DNA of 64,000 nucleotides from Eublepharis macularius (GCF_028583425.1 NC_072791.1:30945368-31009367); one strand, 5' to 3'. Counted from the first letter of the stretch, positions 35,501 to 42,755 are shown. Translations and numbers: made by a program. Notes: a model not told the origin generated them from the sequence alone.

Positions 35501-37955
35501 AAATGTTTGTCTTCCAAGGCAATGTGCCAGTCTTCAGTGTGGCTATTCTGCTCTCCTTCTGCGGCAGTGCTACAACTAATAATTTTAGCCTCATTACAAA
35601 GGATGGAAAGATATGTTACTAAGTACCTTGGGGTGCTGAAGTGAATCTCATTTAATGTGTCCCCTCCCAACTTTCCATTCACTGGCTCACACAGTCACAC
35701 TTCAGTTTGCTCCCCATGAGTACATTAACACATTCGGTATCACTTACTCCTCAACTGCTAAAAGTAACCCCATTTCCTCCTCCAGGCATTGAAATGCAGA
35801 TCCTGACACTTCCTCATACCTTAAAGAAATCCAAATTGACAAGTCAAAGGAGCCTACATTACTTGTTCTCGCAATGAAAACAGAGCTGAGTTGGTTCTTT
35901 GCCCTCCAGACACACTTGCAGATGCAATCACACAAAGGGAGCTCCTGTGAAAGTGGCATTCACATGCATGGAGCAAGAACAGCCTGCACATGAATTGAGG
36001 ACCACACATAAAATCCTGCACTTGAGCATCCCCAGGTAATCTGCAAAGTGCATTTCCCCCTTTCATGTAGAAGCTTTACCGGCTATGTGACAATAATTCA
36101 CAGGTGCAGCTTCTCCTGACCAGGGGAGTCTTAGCCAATGGGCATCAGGGGCAGCTGCCCCAGGACCCATGCTGGGAGGGCTCTCGGCCACCCATATCCT
36201 TAGCCCTCCCAGGAGAAGGGAGAAGACAAAGGACGAGTTCCTGCTGCCACCCATGCCCACCCTGTCTGGGGCTCAGGCAGATGGCTTCTGTCTGTGGCAG
36301 CTCCCACCCACCTTGCAAGGGGTGAGATGTGAGAATCACCCCTCCCTTGGCCATGGAGGGATTGGGGGTGTAGACAGTGATTCTGGGGCCCCATCCTAGC
36401 CATTTGTCCAGGGCCCCAGAATTGCTAGGATCACCCCAGCTCCTGATGCAGAGCTTGGGAAAGATGGGGAAAGCTTCCTTGCTGCATGGGTTTTATTTGT
36501 TTTGCTAGCTGTTTAAGGGTCAGAAGCCTTGCCAAGAAAAAATGTCAACTTTCTTTGCAACAATTAGGAGTGTTCCAGTCTTTTGGTTCCTGTAAGATTT
36601 CTTACTGTCATGCACAATTTTCTACCTTTGTGCACAATTTTGAACAGCAGTCTGCTGTAGGAAAATACTGCTAATTCTCCAAGCATGCTTCAAACAGGAT
36701 GTGTGGGGAATGATGCAGAACCGGAAAAAAATATAGAAACATAGGGGTGGAAGAGAAGCCAAGGGTCATCTATTCCAACCCCCTACACAATGCAGAAAAT
36801 TCGCAGCTACCAGAGAGACTGCAGGAGCTGGGGTATGTGATTTCAATAAGGGAAGGAGGAAGAATTAACCCCCTTTCCCCAACAGTGTGTCCTCAATCTA
36901 GTCCCTCCTCTCCCCTGTAACCCTGGAGGTTACATATACATTACCCCTAAGCAGTAGCTGCAGAAATGTTCTTGCACCACATGCAACTATGCAACTTCTT
37001 CATTCCATCTTAGAATGCAAAAACAAGTAAGCCCTCCAAATCTGCCAGTCTGCCACCCAAGCAAACAGAAAGTTTTGTTCTGCCCCATTGGAAACCATAA
37101 GGCTTCGTCTCTTGCAGCCGGCCACCACCACCCAGCCCCCTTGAAGTCAAATCTGGCTGCCCCACCATTAGATTGCTAACCCTTTCACACAGACTAAAAG
37201 CAGGTCTTTCTCAGTCTGGCAACTTTTTTTAATGAAGAAGCTAGAAGCTTGAGTTGCCACTGAATTTTTACCAAAACTAAAAGCAGAAACAACTTTAGAG
37301 GCTCCTATATACCTGAGCAAGCCATCTAAGGAGTTTTGAGATTTCTCAGGAGACGCTGATACAACTTTATGTTGCCTCTGAATCTTGCTTAAAGCAAAAA
37401 TTTGACATGAATTTGAAGATGCCAGTTCAAGCATCTCTGAAAATTCCTTGGATGTTAAAGCTGTGATGTCACTAATATTTACATTTTCTCTCCCTTCACA
37501 GGGAGAGAATAAGTCCCACTGAACTCAAGGAACTTCTGAGTGAAAATGCATATGATAGGGTTACACAGTATTTCATAGGAGTTTTGCATACTGACCTGGA
37601 AATTTACGGATACAAAGCACGTACTCTACTACAGAGGTCTGTCCATCTTTAATGAACACAATAGCATGCCCTCATACCATAATACACTTGCATATCCTTA
37701 TTGAGCAAATATTTTCTGGCTACTTGTAAAGTGGCCGGCTATGTGTTACATTCGTTTGGCAATGAATCCATAACATACCACAAATGCAGACAAGCTCTAA
37801 CTCTCTAATTCTCCTTTTGGCACTAAGAAATCTTCAAGGCAAATATCACACACATAGTGATCACCTTACCTGTGTTCTCCTAGCTGAGTTACAAAAATGT
37901 TTTTCCTCCTGTTTTCCACCTGCAATACGTATTTGGGATCACTATCTTTTTCCAT
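10137..37955 (-). CDS. Host gene: CCDC42/CFAP73-family (DUF4200) coiled-coil protein, 9 coding exons
   Basis: Nine exons read on the minus strand join in one frame: 37955-37870, 29761-29716, 27397-27221, 26003-25846, 22514-22432, 20055-19883, 18595-18485, 12114-11998, 10247-10137. Every border has AG acceptor and GT donor, and the phases (2,0,0,2,1,0,0,0) agree at all eight junctions, which is hard to get by chance. The product is about 353 residues, rich in K, E, Q and L, and almost wholly predicted coiled coil; human CCDC42 has 316. From recalled sequence, the C-terminal third (LSELQ...LG...KLDMIQ) aligns with human CCDC42 (LARLQ...LG...QLDMIQ) at identical spacing. Family members work in the axoneme (CFAP73 in the inner-arm MIA complex) or sperm flagellum (CCDC42). 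The paralogue is not resolved; CCDC42, CFAP73 and CCDC197-like are all possible. UTRs and poly(A) site were not identified. Confidence 0.9.
10968..11140. mobile_element. Foldback MITE
   Basis: Left end GTCTCTCTACACAAGACATC; the right end is its reverse complement (GATGCCTTGTGTAGAGAGAC). Both continue inward with GGGGAYGCTCAARTG. Arms are about 45 bases. In intron 8. Confidence 0.75.
11330..11470. repeat. AT-rich low-complexity block
   Basis: TAATTA/TTATAA words repeat, with 'tataactcaccattttt' occurring twice. Confidence 0.6.
11571..11682. repeat. Hairpin with (TA)n loop
   Basis: TAGTTCCACTATTCTGGTTT pairs with 'aaaaccaaaatcagaatagtggaacta'. The loop holds an 11-unit TA run at 11635-11656. 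Confidence 0.7.
11998..12114 (-). CDS. Coding exon 8
   Basis: Acceptor TCTTTTCAG, 39 codons REELGKMLLAISDLAEQC...LSKLDMIQ, donor GTAAAT. The LG...AI-x-x-L...LDMIQ pattern is the C-terminal hallmark of the CCDC42 family (LG-T-I...LDMIQ). Confidence 0.92.
12415..12514. repeat. Short inverted repeat
   Basis: CTGCTCAGAAGGTTTATTTC and the right arm 'gaaataaacaaaccctctgagcag' pair with a few mismatches around a 45-bp loop. Confidence 0.6.
12948..13205 (+). repeat. CR1-type dispersed repeat ('gaacataag...gccctactggatcagacca')
   Basis: Matches a common reptile repeat running from 'gagccctactggatcagaccagtgg' through 'cctcagagggccaacaaatagc' to 'ccatgaatctgtttaatctccttg'. I assign it to the CR1 group from memory. 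Confidence 0.65.
13206..14505 (+). mobile_element. L2 LINE, 5'-truncated and internally deleted
   Basis: The RT frame at 13231-13794 reads LLKKPSLDPSNP...ALLILLDLSAAFNTVDYE...FLHGRGQRVVLG. It then jumps at about 13790 to the C-terminal domain (QLVQNAAAHVIAG..., LHWLPVEYQIRFKVLVL, RARAFSVLAPAWWN). The YADD region is missing, so about 0.6 kb has been lost. The 3' end carries 'ctgccctgagcccttcatggggagggc' and an (AATAA)n tail. Confidence 0.9.
14632..14852 (+). repeat. 5S rRNA-derived SINE
   Basis: 'catcagatcttggaagctaagcagggtt...ttggatgggagacc' is the 5S internal-promoter part. It is followed by 'ttgcagagacaggcaatagtaagccacctctgtta' and a 3' 'atgacttgacagcac' end. Confidence 0.92.
16403..16560 (+). 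repeat. Dispersed 'gggttgccaggtcc' family copy
   Basis: 'agggttgtcagcc' start and 'ccggaagtgatgtcatcacattgg' body are shared with 29955-30200 and 60490-60920. Unclassified; perhaps a MITE. Confidence 0.5.
17281..17625 (+). repeat. LTR-like segment
   Basis: Begins TGTCAGGAGT, ends CCCTGACA (TG...CA with 7-base inverted ends) and has a TATAAA box. No matching 5-bp target duplication was seen, so the call is tentative. Confidence 0.35.
17449..17530. repeat. (GGGTCG)n minisatellite
   Basis: About 13 perfect hexamer units. GG runs every 6 bases and two CpGs per 12 bases; potential G-quadruplex former. Confidence 0.97.
18485..18595 (-). CDS. Coding exon 7
   Basis: Acceptor TTTTTACTTAG, exactly 37 codons MLISKLSELQTKCSTLQ...GHFRNQ, donor GTAGGT. 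The family-typical W-E-x-x-W signature of CCDC42 is not conserved at this position in this protein. That argues for a divergent paralogue rather than CCDC42 itself. Confidence 0.9.
18652..18693. repeat. (CA)n microsatellite
   Basis: Imperfect CA/TC run, then an uninterrupted ACAC tract. Confidence 0.9.
18694..18890 (-). repeat. 5S rRNA-derived SINE
   Basis: Antisense copy: 'gatttgccattgcctgcctctgcatagcaatcc...gatctcccatc', then the inverted 5S part 'cttgtttagcttccaactccagacagatc'. Confidence 0.85.
18900..19440. other. No recognisable feature (intron 6)
   Basis: Contains a loose duplication of 'tatgggccttgccca' (19191 and 19408), which may bound an unclassified insert. Confidence 0.4.
19440..19553 (+). 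repeat. L2/CR1-type 3' tail
   Basis: 'gctttgggttatctatggggagaaaagcaggataaaatgcctaaataaataaa' is a LINE 3' end. Confidence 0.6.
19883..20055 (-). CDS. Coding exon 6
   Basis: Acceptor CCTATTGCAG. Two bases complete an Asn codon, then 57 codons YLECGEESLIRALIKRHE...EEHDTAKV, donor GTAAGC. It encodes the middle coiled coil after the short hinge that in CCDC42 reads as 'EIHEVIARYKTL'. Reading past the donor meets a stop within four codons, so the exon must end here. Confidence 0.92.
20519..20775 (+). repeat. tRNA-derived SINE (family C)
   Basis: Well-preserved full-length copy: 'gagagccagtttggtgtagtggtta' to 'ctctgagtgggcgttaagttgtcctg', then an ATTATT tail. The best reference copy in the window. 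Confidence 0.93.
21428..21668 (+). repeat. SINE-like dispersed repeat ('gtgccatcaagtc' family)
   Basis: 'atgtgccatcaagtctcttctgacttatgg' to 'caaagtatgatagtctcagtt...ttttagcttctaggg'. Known reptile family; name not assigned. Confidence 0.7.
21672..21905 (-). repeat. tRNA-derived SINE (family B)
   Basis: Antisense copy: 3' end 'ttatatacccc', body 'gtcactcagtgagcttccatgg', inverted B box 'gggattcgaacc'. Confidence 0.85.
22135..22200 (-). repeat. Short dispersed repeat fragment
   Basis: 'tgttgatttcaatggacttagatgggtgcagctctg' is a phrase seen repeatedly in reptile DNA; 60395-60440 carries a related piece. Confidence 0.4.
22432..22514 (-). CDS. Coding exon 5
   Basis: Acceptor TTTCTTCAG. One base completes an Arg codon, then 27 codons QQKLQRKVAKCKVYEDFLRK...ALPA plus one base, and the consensus donor GTGAGT. 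The motif Y-E-D-F-L-x-K-L-I-E corresponds to the family's Y-x-x-F-L/Y-E-K-V-V-E segment. Confidence 0.92.
22845..22900 (+). repeat. SINE tail fragment
   Basis: 'catagggtcaccataagttggcagtgacttgatggcac' is the 3' part shared by the 5S SINE family. Confidence 0.6.
22918..23052 (-). repeat. tRNA-derived SINE (family A), partial
   Basis: 'ctggtctaccaaggtcagtactgtctactctgagaggcagc' is the antisense body of the family seen at 61800-61998. Confidence 0.65.
23464..23708. mobile_element. hAT-type MITE, perfect 8-bp target duplication
   Basis: Ends CAGGGCTTTTTTTC and its complement AAAAAAAAGCCCTG, flanked on both sides by GTTCTGGG (23456-23463, 23709-23716). The interior is a long palindrome around 'ggggaatttagattgccc'. 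A sister copy is at 62470. An 8-bp duplication with CAG...CTG ends is the hAT signature. Confidence 0.92.
24420..24605 (+). repeat. L2/CR1-type 3' end
   Basis: 'gtgtaatctgccttgagtctcagtgagaaaggcggactataaataaa' is a LINE 3' end. Confidence 0.65.
24640..24865 (-). repeat. tRNA-derived SINE (family B), diverged
   Basis: Antisense body 'cacaacaaccctgtgaagta...gagtgactggcccaaggtagcc' and inverted B box 'gaggatttgaacctg'. Confidence 0.75.
25135..25340 (+). repeat. tRNA-derived SINE (family B), diverged
   Basis: 'gagcattggactagg...gattcaaatcccatc' promoter part and 'ctgcctcacagggttgttctgagattgaaatgggg' body. Confidence 0.75.
25846..26003 (-). CDS. Coding exon 4
   Basis: Acceptor TTTGGTCAG, 52 codons from GRARALKFDRYLKDCEQKK to KEELKELRV plus two bases, donor GTATGC. 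The segment KFDRYLKDCEQKKERAMKK matches the family signature around 'KFEQFIQENDQKRIRAMKK' of CCDC42, one of the most diagnostic stretches. A nearer downstream acceptor in the same region would give an immediate stop, which fixes the border used here. Confidence 0.92.
26140..26290 (+). mobile_element. Penelope-like (PLE) terminal fragment, single arm
   Basis: Same sequence as the right arm of the foldback at 44795-45341, and extends beyond it to '...gccttcgacaata'. It lies about 140 bases 5' of host exon 4 in the introns. Confidence 0.75.
26163..26203 (+). ncRNA. Hammerhead-ribozyme-like motif
   Basis: CCT - CTGAAGA - T - GCCAGC/GCTGGC stem - GAAAC - GTC - AGG. CTGAAGA satisfies CUGANGA, GAAA is intact, and CCT/AGG forms a short helix I. 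Helix III is minimal (the self-complementary ACGT). One extra base sits before helix II. Such motifs are reported in PLE ends; activity here is untested. Confidence 0.55.
26291..26592. repeat. Two inverted copies of the AGGGTTGCCA-type element
   Basis: A plus-sense copy ('ctggagatttgg...gaattacaactgatctccag') meets a minus-sense copy ('gatctccag...cttcccaagcactgcccc...gattttcccaagcc') head to head near 26440. Confidence 0.55.
27221..27397 (-). CDS. Coding exon 3
   Basis: Acceptor TTGTGTAG, 59 codons from DPRKILQHHGKTLQR to FSLKEEA, and a strong donor GTAAGTA. It encodes the first long coiled-coil block of the DUF4200 region. It corresponds to the CCDC42 stretch that carries the repeated K/R-x-E/Q-F-x-x-x-M/L pattern. 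Confidence 0.92.
27398..28680. other. Intron 2 sequence, little recognisable
   Basis: Only a degraded antisense tRNA-SINE piece at about 28055-28135 ('gaatcaaagtcagctctccaagtgctagcccagtattctaaccactaccctg') and a G-rich run near 28223. Confidence 0.4.
28680..28985 (-). repeat. tRNA-derived SINE (family B) interrupted by a MITE
   Basis: The left part is 'catttttatcccacctatcgtccaaggaattcaggatggcatac'. The right part resumes at about 28846 with 'cataaggttaggttaggctgag' and ends with inverted B box 'gggatttgaatgagg'. Confidence 0.75.
28736..28845. mobile_element. Truncated copy of the GGCCATTTCCACACGG MITE
   Basis: The left end GGCCATTTCCACACGGCTTA matches the element at 6414. The right end is missing. 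It is nested in the SINE above. Confidence 0.65.
29716..29761 (-). CDS. Coding exon 2 (46 bp)
   Basis: Acceptor TTTTACAG. The first G completes the Arg codon from exon 1, followed by 15 codons EEEDEDVSRIPIIHE and donor GTTAGC. This is a short acidic linker before the coiled coil. It is too small to be found by ORF length and is supported by phase fit on both sides. Confidence 0.85.
29955..30200 (+). repeat. Dispersed 'gggttgccaggtcccc' family copy
   Basis: Starts 'agggttgccaggtccccagg', with 'gggagcactcccactgccagcatactgtcactt..ggaagtgacatt'. The family has oppositely oriented kin at 60490-60920. Confidence 0.6.
31570..31855 (+). repeat. L2-type LINE 3' end
   Basis: 'ctttaggcaccaggccaaaacatttttctttatctggacgcc', then a T-rich 3' UTR and an (AAATA)n tail. 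Confidence 0.75.
32247..32656. mobile_element. hAT-type MITE, perfect 8-bp target duplication
   Basis: Starts CAGGATTCATTTC and ends GGAAATGAGCCCTG, flanked by TTCATAGG on both sides (32239-32246, 32657-32664). The GC-rich interior has a tandemly repeated 'gatctgggctgtttyggccccaatc' unit. Its right end resembles the 23464/62470 family. Confidence 0.88.
32703..32790 (-). repeat. tRNA-derived SINE (family C), 3' fragment
   Basis: 'accatccttcaggacaacttaatgcctactcagggcatacaaagtatg' is the antisense 3' end of the family at 20519. Confidence 0.75.
33110..33450 (-). repeat. tRNA-derived SINE (family D)
   Basis: 'aaggtaaaggtgtgcaagcactgagtcattactgacccatgggaggac' through 'ggtttgccattgccttcc...tttacccccagg', and 'gattcaacctgagacc...ccaagccgatgttctgccactaagctatagcccctt' as the inverted tRNA-like head. 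Confidence 0.85.
34027..34450 (+). mobile_element. Solo LTR of an endogenous-retrovirus-like element
   Basis: TG...CA-type block (TGTGTAGC ... CAACACA) with TATAAAA at 34282-34288 and AATAAA at 34364-34369, spaced as U3-R-U5. No internal region was seen on either side and no clear target duplication. An old fossil, in intron 1 of the host gene and antisense to it. Confidence 0.65.
36115..36450. repeat. Unclassified GC-rich dispersed repeat
   Basis: Runs from 'aggggagtcttagccaatgggcatcaggggcagctgcccc' to 'agggccccagaattgctaggatcaccccagctcctgatgc'. Short inverted words at the ends suggest a MITE. Confidence 0.45.
36736..36910 (-). repeat. CR1 LINE 3' fragment
   Basis: 'acataggggtggaagagaagccaagggtcatctattccaaccccctacacaatgcagaaa' is the antisense CR1 3' UTR. 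Confidence 0.75.
37870..37955 (-). CDS. Coding exon 1 (start codon)
   Basis: Starts MEKDSDPKYVLQVENRR and ends TQLGEH plus two bases of an Arg codon, then the donor GTAAGG. The ATG has A at -3 and G at +4, a good Kozak context. The frame stays open upstream through the (CTTT)n microsatellite, so an upstream Met at about 38102 exists. It is disfavoured because it would encode a pure simple-repeat peptide. An acceptor-like ATATAG ending at 37970 after the pyrimidine-rich microsatellite may mark the real 5' edge of this exon. Confidence 0.85.
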
Positions 37956-37982
37956 CGTCGTCAGAGTACCTATATCTCTTTT

Positions 37983-38086
<104 letters not shown>

Positions 38087-38691
38087 CTTTCCTTGCTGCC
38101 AAAGAGGAACTGTATCTGCAACAATTTCCCCTGCAGAAGTTGGAGAAAAAGAAGGCTGAGAATGCCCCCCCCCCCTAAAACTTCTCAGCACAACTGTGTT
38201 AATGCTGCATTACAGAGTTATGTGCATGAGGAACAGCACACCCAGATCCAGTTGCACACTTTTAAGCACAGGGTTCATGTGTGAGGTGAGTTTTCAGGGT
38301 TGCTACAGTTACCTTTCTGCATTTGGTTGCTTTCTCTGTTTCCCCTAGCAACCTGGGCACACAGAGCATGGATCAAGGCCTTGAGCACAAAGTGAAACCT
38401 ACCCTCACAGTTCTCTAGGGAGTTATTGCTTTAGCATAGTTATACACAAACCATGCTAAAGCTACACCACCTTTTTTTTAAATAAAACAAAAACTTGTGG
38501 TGTGGATTGCATACTCTTACCCATCAGAAAGGACACATAGCAGATTTGTTTTTTAAAAAGCAAGCTGACAAACATTTAAGATTTCAATAGAAGCAAAAAT
38601 AAAGTTGTATTTTAAAGTATATTTTGGGGAAGTTGTGTCACTGTGGGGAGGGGAGCGTTGTGTACTTTTTAACGTCTCTTCATAAAATCCG

Positions 38692-38861
38692 TGTGAGAGC
38701 TGGTGTGGTGTACTGGTCATAGTGCTGCTCTAGGATCTGGGAAACCTGAGTTCAAATCCCCATTCTACTACGAAAGCTTTGGGTAACCTGGGCCAGTCAT
38801 ACCTGCTCAGCCTAACCTACCTCATGGGGTTGTTGTGAGGGTAAAATAGAGGAGAGGAGAA
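38692..38861 (+). repeat. tRNA-derived SINE (family B), 5' part, cut by the 21-kb insertion
   Basis: 'gtgagagctggtgtggtgtactggtcat...agttcaaatcccc...cagcctaacctacctcatggggttgttgtgagggtaaaatagaggagaggagaa'. It stops exactly at the AGAGGAGAA that is duplicated at 60132. The missing 3' part is found only at 60132-60200. Confidence 0.85.
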
Positions 38862-39465
38862 ACGAAGCTGAAGTTGGTTCCCAGTTCCCAGTTCCTTATT
38901 CGCAGTTCCTTATTCCTTATTCGTTATTCGCAAAGCCAAAGAAAAATATTGTGGGAAAACTGAAAAGCTATAACTCCAAAATGAAGTTTGCAGGGGCACA
39001 TATTATACACCTCGATATTCAGAAGACTCAGCACTCTAAGTACAAAACCCAGATCTTGAGTAAACAGCTTCAAAATAGGATGCCCCCAGACCATTTCAAT
39101 AAGAAGAAAGGGGCAGCAGCTGCAGCAGAAAAATACTTTGGATTACCCCAAATTACACAGATCTGAACTCCAGAGACTGTCCCCTACAAGAGGACATGTG
39201 CTGGTGCTGATCCAGTCTCTAGTTCTGGACCTAAGGCCTCGAATGTGGCCTGCTTCCAAGCACCCAGTATTAGATCCAGTCTGGTTGCTAGTGCTGATCC
39301 AGTCTCTGGTTCTGGACCTAAGGCCTCCTATGTGGCCTGCCTGGAAAAAACTTGTATTAGGCATTGCTGTGAATAAGGAAGTGGGGAACTATAAGCCCTC
39401 TGAAACCCAAAACAATCTTTGGATCACCCCAAATCACACAGATCTGAATTCCAGAGACTGCACGG
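38862..39465 (+). repeat. Left terminal inverted repeat with two satellite units
   Basis: Starts with 'agttccttattcg' pentamer-like repeats, then a unique part to about 39165, then about 1.5 units of the 195-bp satellite ending at 39455. Relative to the other copies it lacks 21 bases after 'cactctaag' (39039). Confidence 0.85.
38951..39166 (+). other. Small ORF in the left inverted repeat
   Basis: Reads MGKLKSYNSKMKFAGAHI...KKKGAAAAAEKYFG. The same frame is open in the right end (60042-59683 region), where it runs into the satellite. The 21-base difference between the copies removes exactly seven codons. No family recognised; it may be a residual coding exon of the element. Confidence 0.35.
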
Positions 39466-39540
39466 CGGGCCGGGTGCCTTTGCCTTTGCCTTTGCCTTGG
39501 GATGGGGATGGGGATGGGGATGGGGATGCGGAAATTTATT
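39466..39540. repeat. (TTTGCC)n and (GATGGG)n simple repeats
   Basis: 'gcctttgcctttgcctttgcc', then 'gggatggggatggggatgggg', at the inner edge of the left end. Confidence 0.85.
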
Positions 39541-40580
39541 TTTGGCAACCTCTTCTACATGCAAAACTTAAAACTTCTGTGGTACAAAGTTGTAATGTTA
39601 TAAAATGGTAAAAATTTCATAAAATTGTAATTTTACTAACAATCCAACTCAAATAAGTGTATAGATAATTCAAACAGTATAGTTTCTATAATCATATTAG
39701 GCATAAATATTAAACATAACTTTTAAACATTAAGTAAAAAGTATTAAATACTCGGTAGAGATGGGTTGAAGGTTTTATCTTAAATCCTGAGCAGCTTGAA
39801 ACCTTCAAGTGAGAACTGAAAACACGTTTCTCTGTTTTAGAAAAACTGTTTGTCAGTACAAAATAAACGGGATGGATGTTTTTGTTGCACTCTCCCAACC
39901 AGGAGACAGACTCCTCCTAAGAGTTTAATGGCTTCTTTCATTAACAAACGCTAATCTTTTTCATTAAGTGAGGTATCAAAATATAAATCTTTATTTAAAT
40001 AAAACATAGAAAAATAGAACAGATGAATACAACAAGAATTAAGTTTCCTAACATTTCTTAATGAAATCTAACTCAGTCAGATTAACGATGAAATGCATTC
40101 AAGTTGCCGTAGCACATATTACAAGGGTAACTTTCCTGCCTAGATCTTCATGAGATTCCTTTTGGCCAAAACCCTGATCTGCTATTTGGATTACCATTTT
40201 TATATATTATCTTATGCAGAAATCTAAGATCTTTTCATATGATAACATAGATAAATATCAAACCAATCATAATTTAATTCTTTTTTACTATTTCCAATCA
40301 TGTGACATTCTACCTAGCCAGAAGTACCACTATGCCCAGCTGCAAGATAAGAGAGATGGATAGTAAAAATGACAGGAAAAGTTACATGACCAGATCATCC
40401 TTGGTCTCTGCTAACAATTACAGAACAGTTATCTGATACTGTTCACTATTTTTAATTGGCTGTCAAAGATAAAGAAGCACCAGTTATACACCATACTAGA
40501 AAAAGAACAACAGTGAAGTTCATACAGCGTTATTTAGAATGCATATGTTTCACTAAGTATGTGTTCTAAACCATAATCAG
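39541..40580. other. AT-rich sequence, nothing recognised
   Basis: About 70% AT, no repeat or ORF of note. Confidence 0.5.
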
Positions 40581-40584
40581 CAGT

Positions 40585-40770
40585 CTACTGGTTTGAATCC
40601 CACTACTGACATGAGCTCAGTAGGTGGCCTTGGGTCAGCCACTCCTCTCAGCCCCAGCTCCATTGTGGGGATAAGAATAACACTAACTTGTTCACTGCTC
40701 TGGGTGAGGCACTAATATGTGTAGAAGAGCGGTATCTAAGCACAGTTATTATTATTATTTATATTTCCAT
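40585..40770 (+). repeat. tRNA-derived SINE (family C), diverged
   Basis: 'ctggtttgaatccca' B box, 'ccttgggtcagccactcctctcagcccc', 3' end 'cactgctctgggtgaggc' and an ATTATT tail. Confidence 0.7.
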
Positions 40771-40779
40771 GACACCATC

Positions 40780-41538
40780 CCTTGACCTGTGAAATTAAGT
40801 ATTTTGATAAATATGAAAATGCTACAAAATATAAATGCATTGCATAATGTGTGAGTGTACATATACAAACTTTAAAAATTGTATTGGATAATACCGCAAA
40901 GCATGGTTACTGAGAAAGCTGCTTTCACTGCTTTCAGTGTGGAGAGCTGCTTGTAGATCAAAACAACCTGGCGAGCTGTCTTCATGCAGAGTGCACTTAA
41001 TTCTCTTGGCTTTCAATTCTGCTTTCGTTCAGCATGGGTAAATCAATGTGTCAGCAGTAAACATTTGTATCACTCCTCTCTGAATGACCTTTTAAATTTT
41101 ACTGCCTATCGTGTCAAAGCAATTAAAATTAACAATATAGTTACTAAGCTGCTAAGATCAATTAATGGCTCTTAGGCTTTATCTATTGATCTAGTGACAT
41201 CTTCAAAACCCACTGGTAACAGACTATACATACTTCTCTTCTATCCACAATATACACACAAGGATTGATTACATATTCTTATCTTCTAAATTACATATTT
41301 AAATGACATATTCTTATCTCCTAAATTAATTAGTCAAACTCTTTATATCAAGGATTGGTGACAAGTTGTGGACAGACTATGCTTGGACAGAATGTACACT
41401 GAGAATAAATGACATCAAACAAATTGGAAACTAAATAAATCACTTTTATTTAACAAATAAATTTCTTCTGAAGTCTTTTTAGACATTAAACAATAGAAAC
41501 AAATAAACTATGTGGCATTCCTCAAATCCACGTGTAGG
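40780..41538. other. Unique AT-rich sequence, possible conserved noncoding element at 40980-41170
   Basis: No repeat recognised. The 40980-41170 stretch has TAATTA/AATTAA words and no microsatellite. Only comparison would show conservation. Confidence 0.3.
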
Positions 41539-41539
41539 A

Positions 41540-42582
41540 TGCTATGGAAGTGGTACTTAGAGGGAAATTAATCTCCATTGCCTCCTGTCATGAAGAGCAA
41601 AAAGAAAACATTAGAAATGAAATGATATCTAGAATAAGAAAACTAGAAGATGAACACAAAAAAGGCCACCCAATCTATAAACTTACTTGCTTGAAAATTA
41701 AAGGAAAAAACCTCCTCACATTCTATACAAGCTATTAAAGGCACCCAGGAAAAACTCAAACTAATTCTGTAAAATTAGCCGATGTATTTGCTGAATACTA
41801 CCAAACCATTTGTACATCAGACAATCCTGACACTAATCATATTTTAAATTATTTATCATCATAGGAAATTATTTGGAAAAAAACTCACAAGAACATAAAC
41901 AATATCTGGACCAACCAATCACAACAGAAGATGTTACAGTCAATATCAAATCCTTGAAAAAAATAATAAAGCTTCAGACAGGAATGGATTCCCTGCCAAA
42001 TTTTTACAAAAAAATACATTCACCTACTTTCAACTCCACTAACTGCCACATGCAACTCTGTTATGATAGGAGGTAGCATCCTTCTATCTTGGTCAGAGGC
42101 TGAAATAGTAGTTACTTCAAAAAAGGACAACGATATTACAAATACTAAATCTTATTAACCAATACCCTTACTGAATCAAGACCAAAAGATCTTTACAAGC
42201 ATATTTGCCAAAAGATTTTCTAAATTTAAATAACCAACTACATTCACCTTGACCAGACTGGCTTTATGCCAATAAGGAATCTTTTTGACAATACATGTAA
42301 CACTTTAACTATAATTAATTTCTGTGAAGCGTACAAAACCCCTGCATTACTTCTGGCCTTTGATATAGAGAAGGCATTTGATTAAGTGGAAATACCATAT
42401 CTAAAACTTTTACTTCAAAAAATGGGTTTTGGTGACCAATTCTAAAATGCCATTAATGGTCTTTATCTTTCTCCAAAAGCTACAGTTAGGACTAACAATG
42501 TACATTCGATAGATATCCATATAGCAAGGGGAACTAGACAAGGCTGTCCCCTTTCCCCATTTCTGTTTGCCATAACTATAGA
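41540..42582 (+). mobile_element. L1 LINE ORF2 fragment (connector and RT), degraded
   Basis: 'GKLISIASCHEEQKEN...ISRIRKLEDEHKKGH' is the L1 linker after the endonuclease. 'DQTGFMPIRNLFDN', 'LLAFDIEKAFD' and 'RGTRQGCPLSPFLFA' are RT motifs. It carries several stops and frame changes. It ends where an unrelated repeat begins at 42583. Confidence 0.85.
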
Positions 42583-42755
42583 TAGGGCCGGTGCTACCAT
42601 TAGACCAACTAGGCAGCCGCCTTGGGCACAGACCTCAGGAGGGGCATAGTTTTATACAGATTACTTTCTTGAAAAAAATGCAACTAAGAAAACCTATTGA
42701 GCACCCCCTAAATGGTCCTGTCCACAGACATCAAGCAGCTCAAAAGCTCACCGTA
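42583..42755. repeat. Unclassified repeat starting TAGGGCCGGTGCTACCATTA
   Basis: 'agggccggtgctaccattagaccaactaggcagccgccttgggc' is a familiar reptile hAT-like end. The right end is not seen. Confidence 0.45.

Larger units (their letters stand above)
29762..37869 (-). other. Intron 1 of the host gene (8.1 kb)
   Basis: Bounded by GTAAGG and TTTTACAG. It holds a dispersed repeat (29955-30200), an L2 3' end (31570-31855), a hAT-type MITE (32247-32656), SINE copies, a solo LTR (34027-34450) and a CR1 fragment (36736-36910). 30250-31560, 33450-34020, 34455-36110 and 36910-37869 show nothing I recognise apart from short simple repeats. Confidence 0.8.

Noticed and set aside
36104-36403. Several short frames on both strands
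   Set aside because: GC-rich unclassified repeat; no conserved motif and no splice context.
38862-39540. The left end as a complete small independent transposon
   Set aside because: The SINE does not resume at 39541; its remaining part is only at 60132, so the left end has no partner end nearby.
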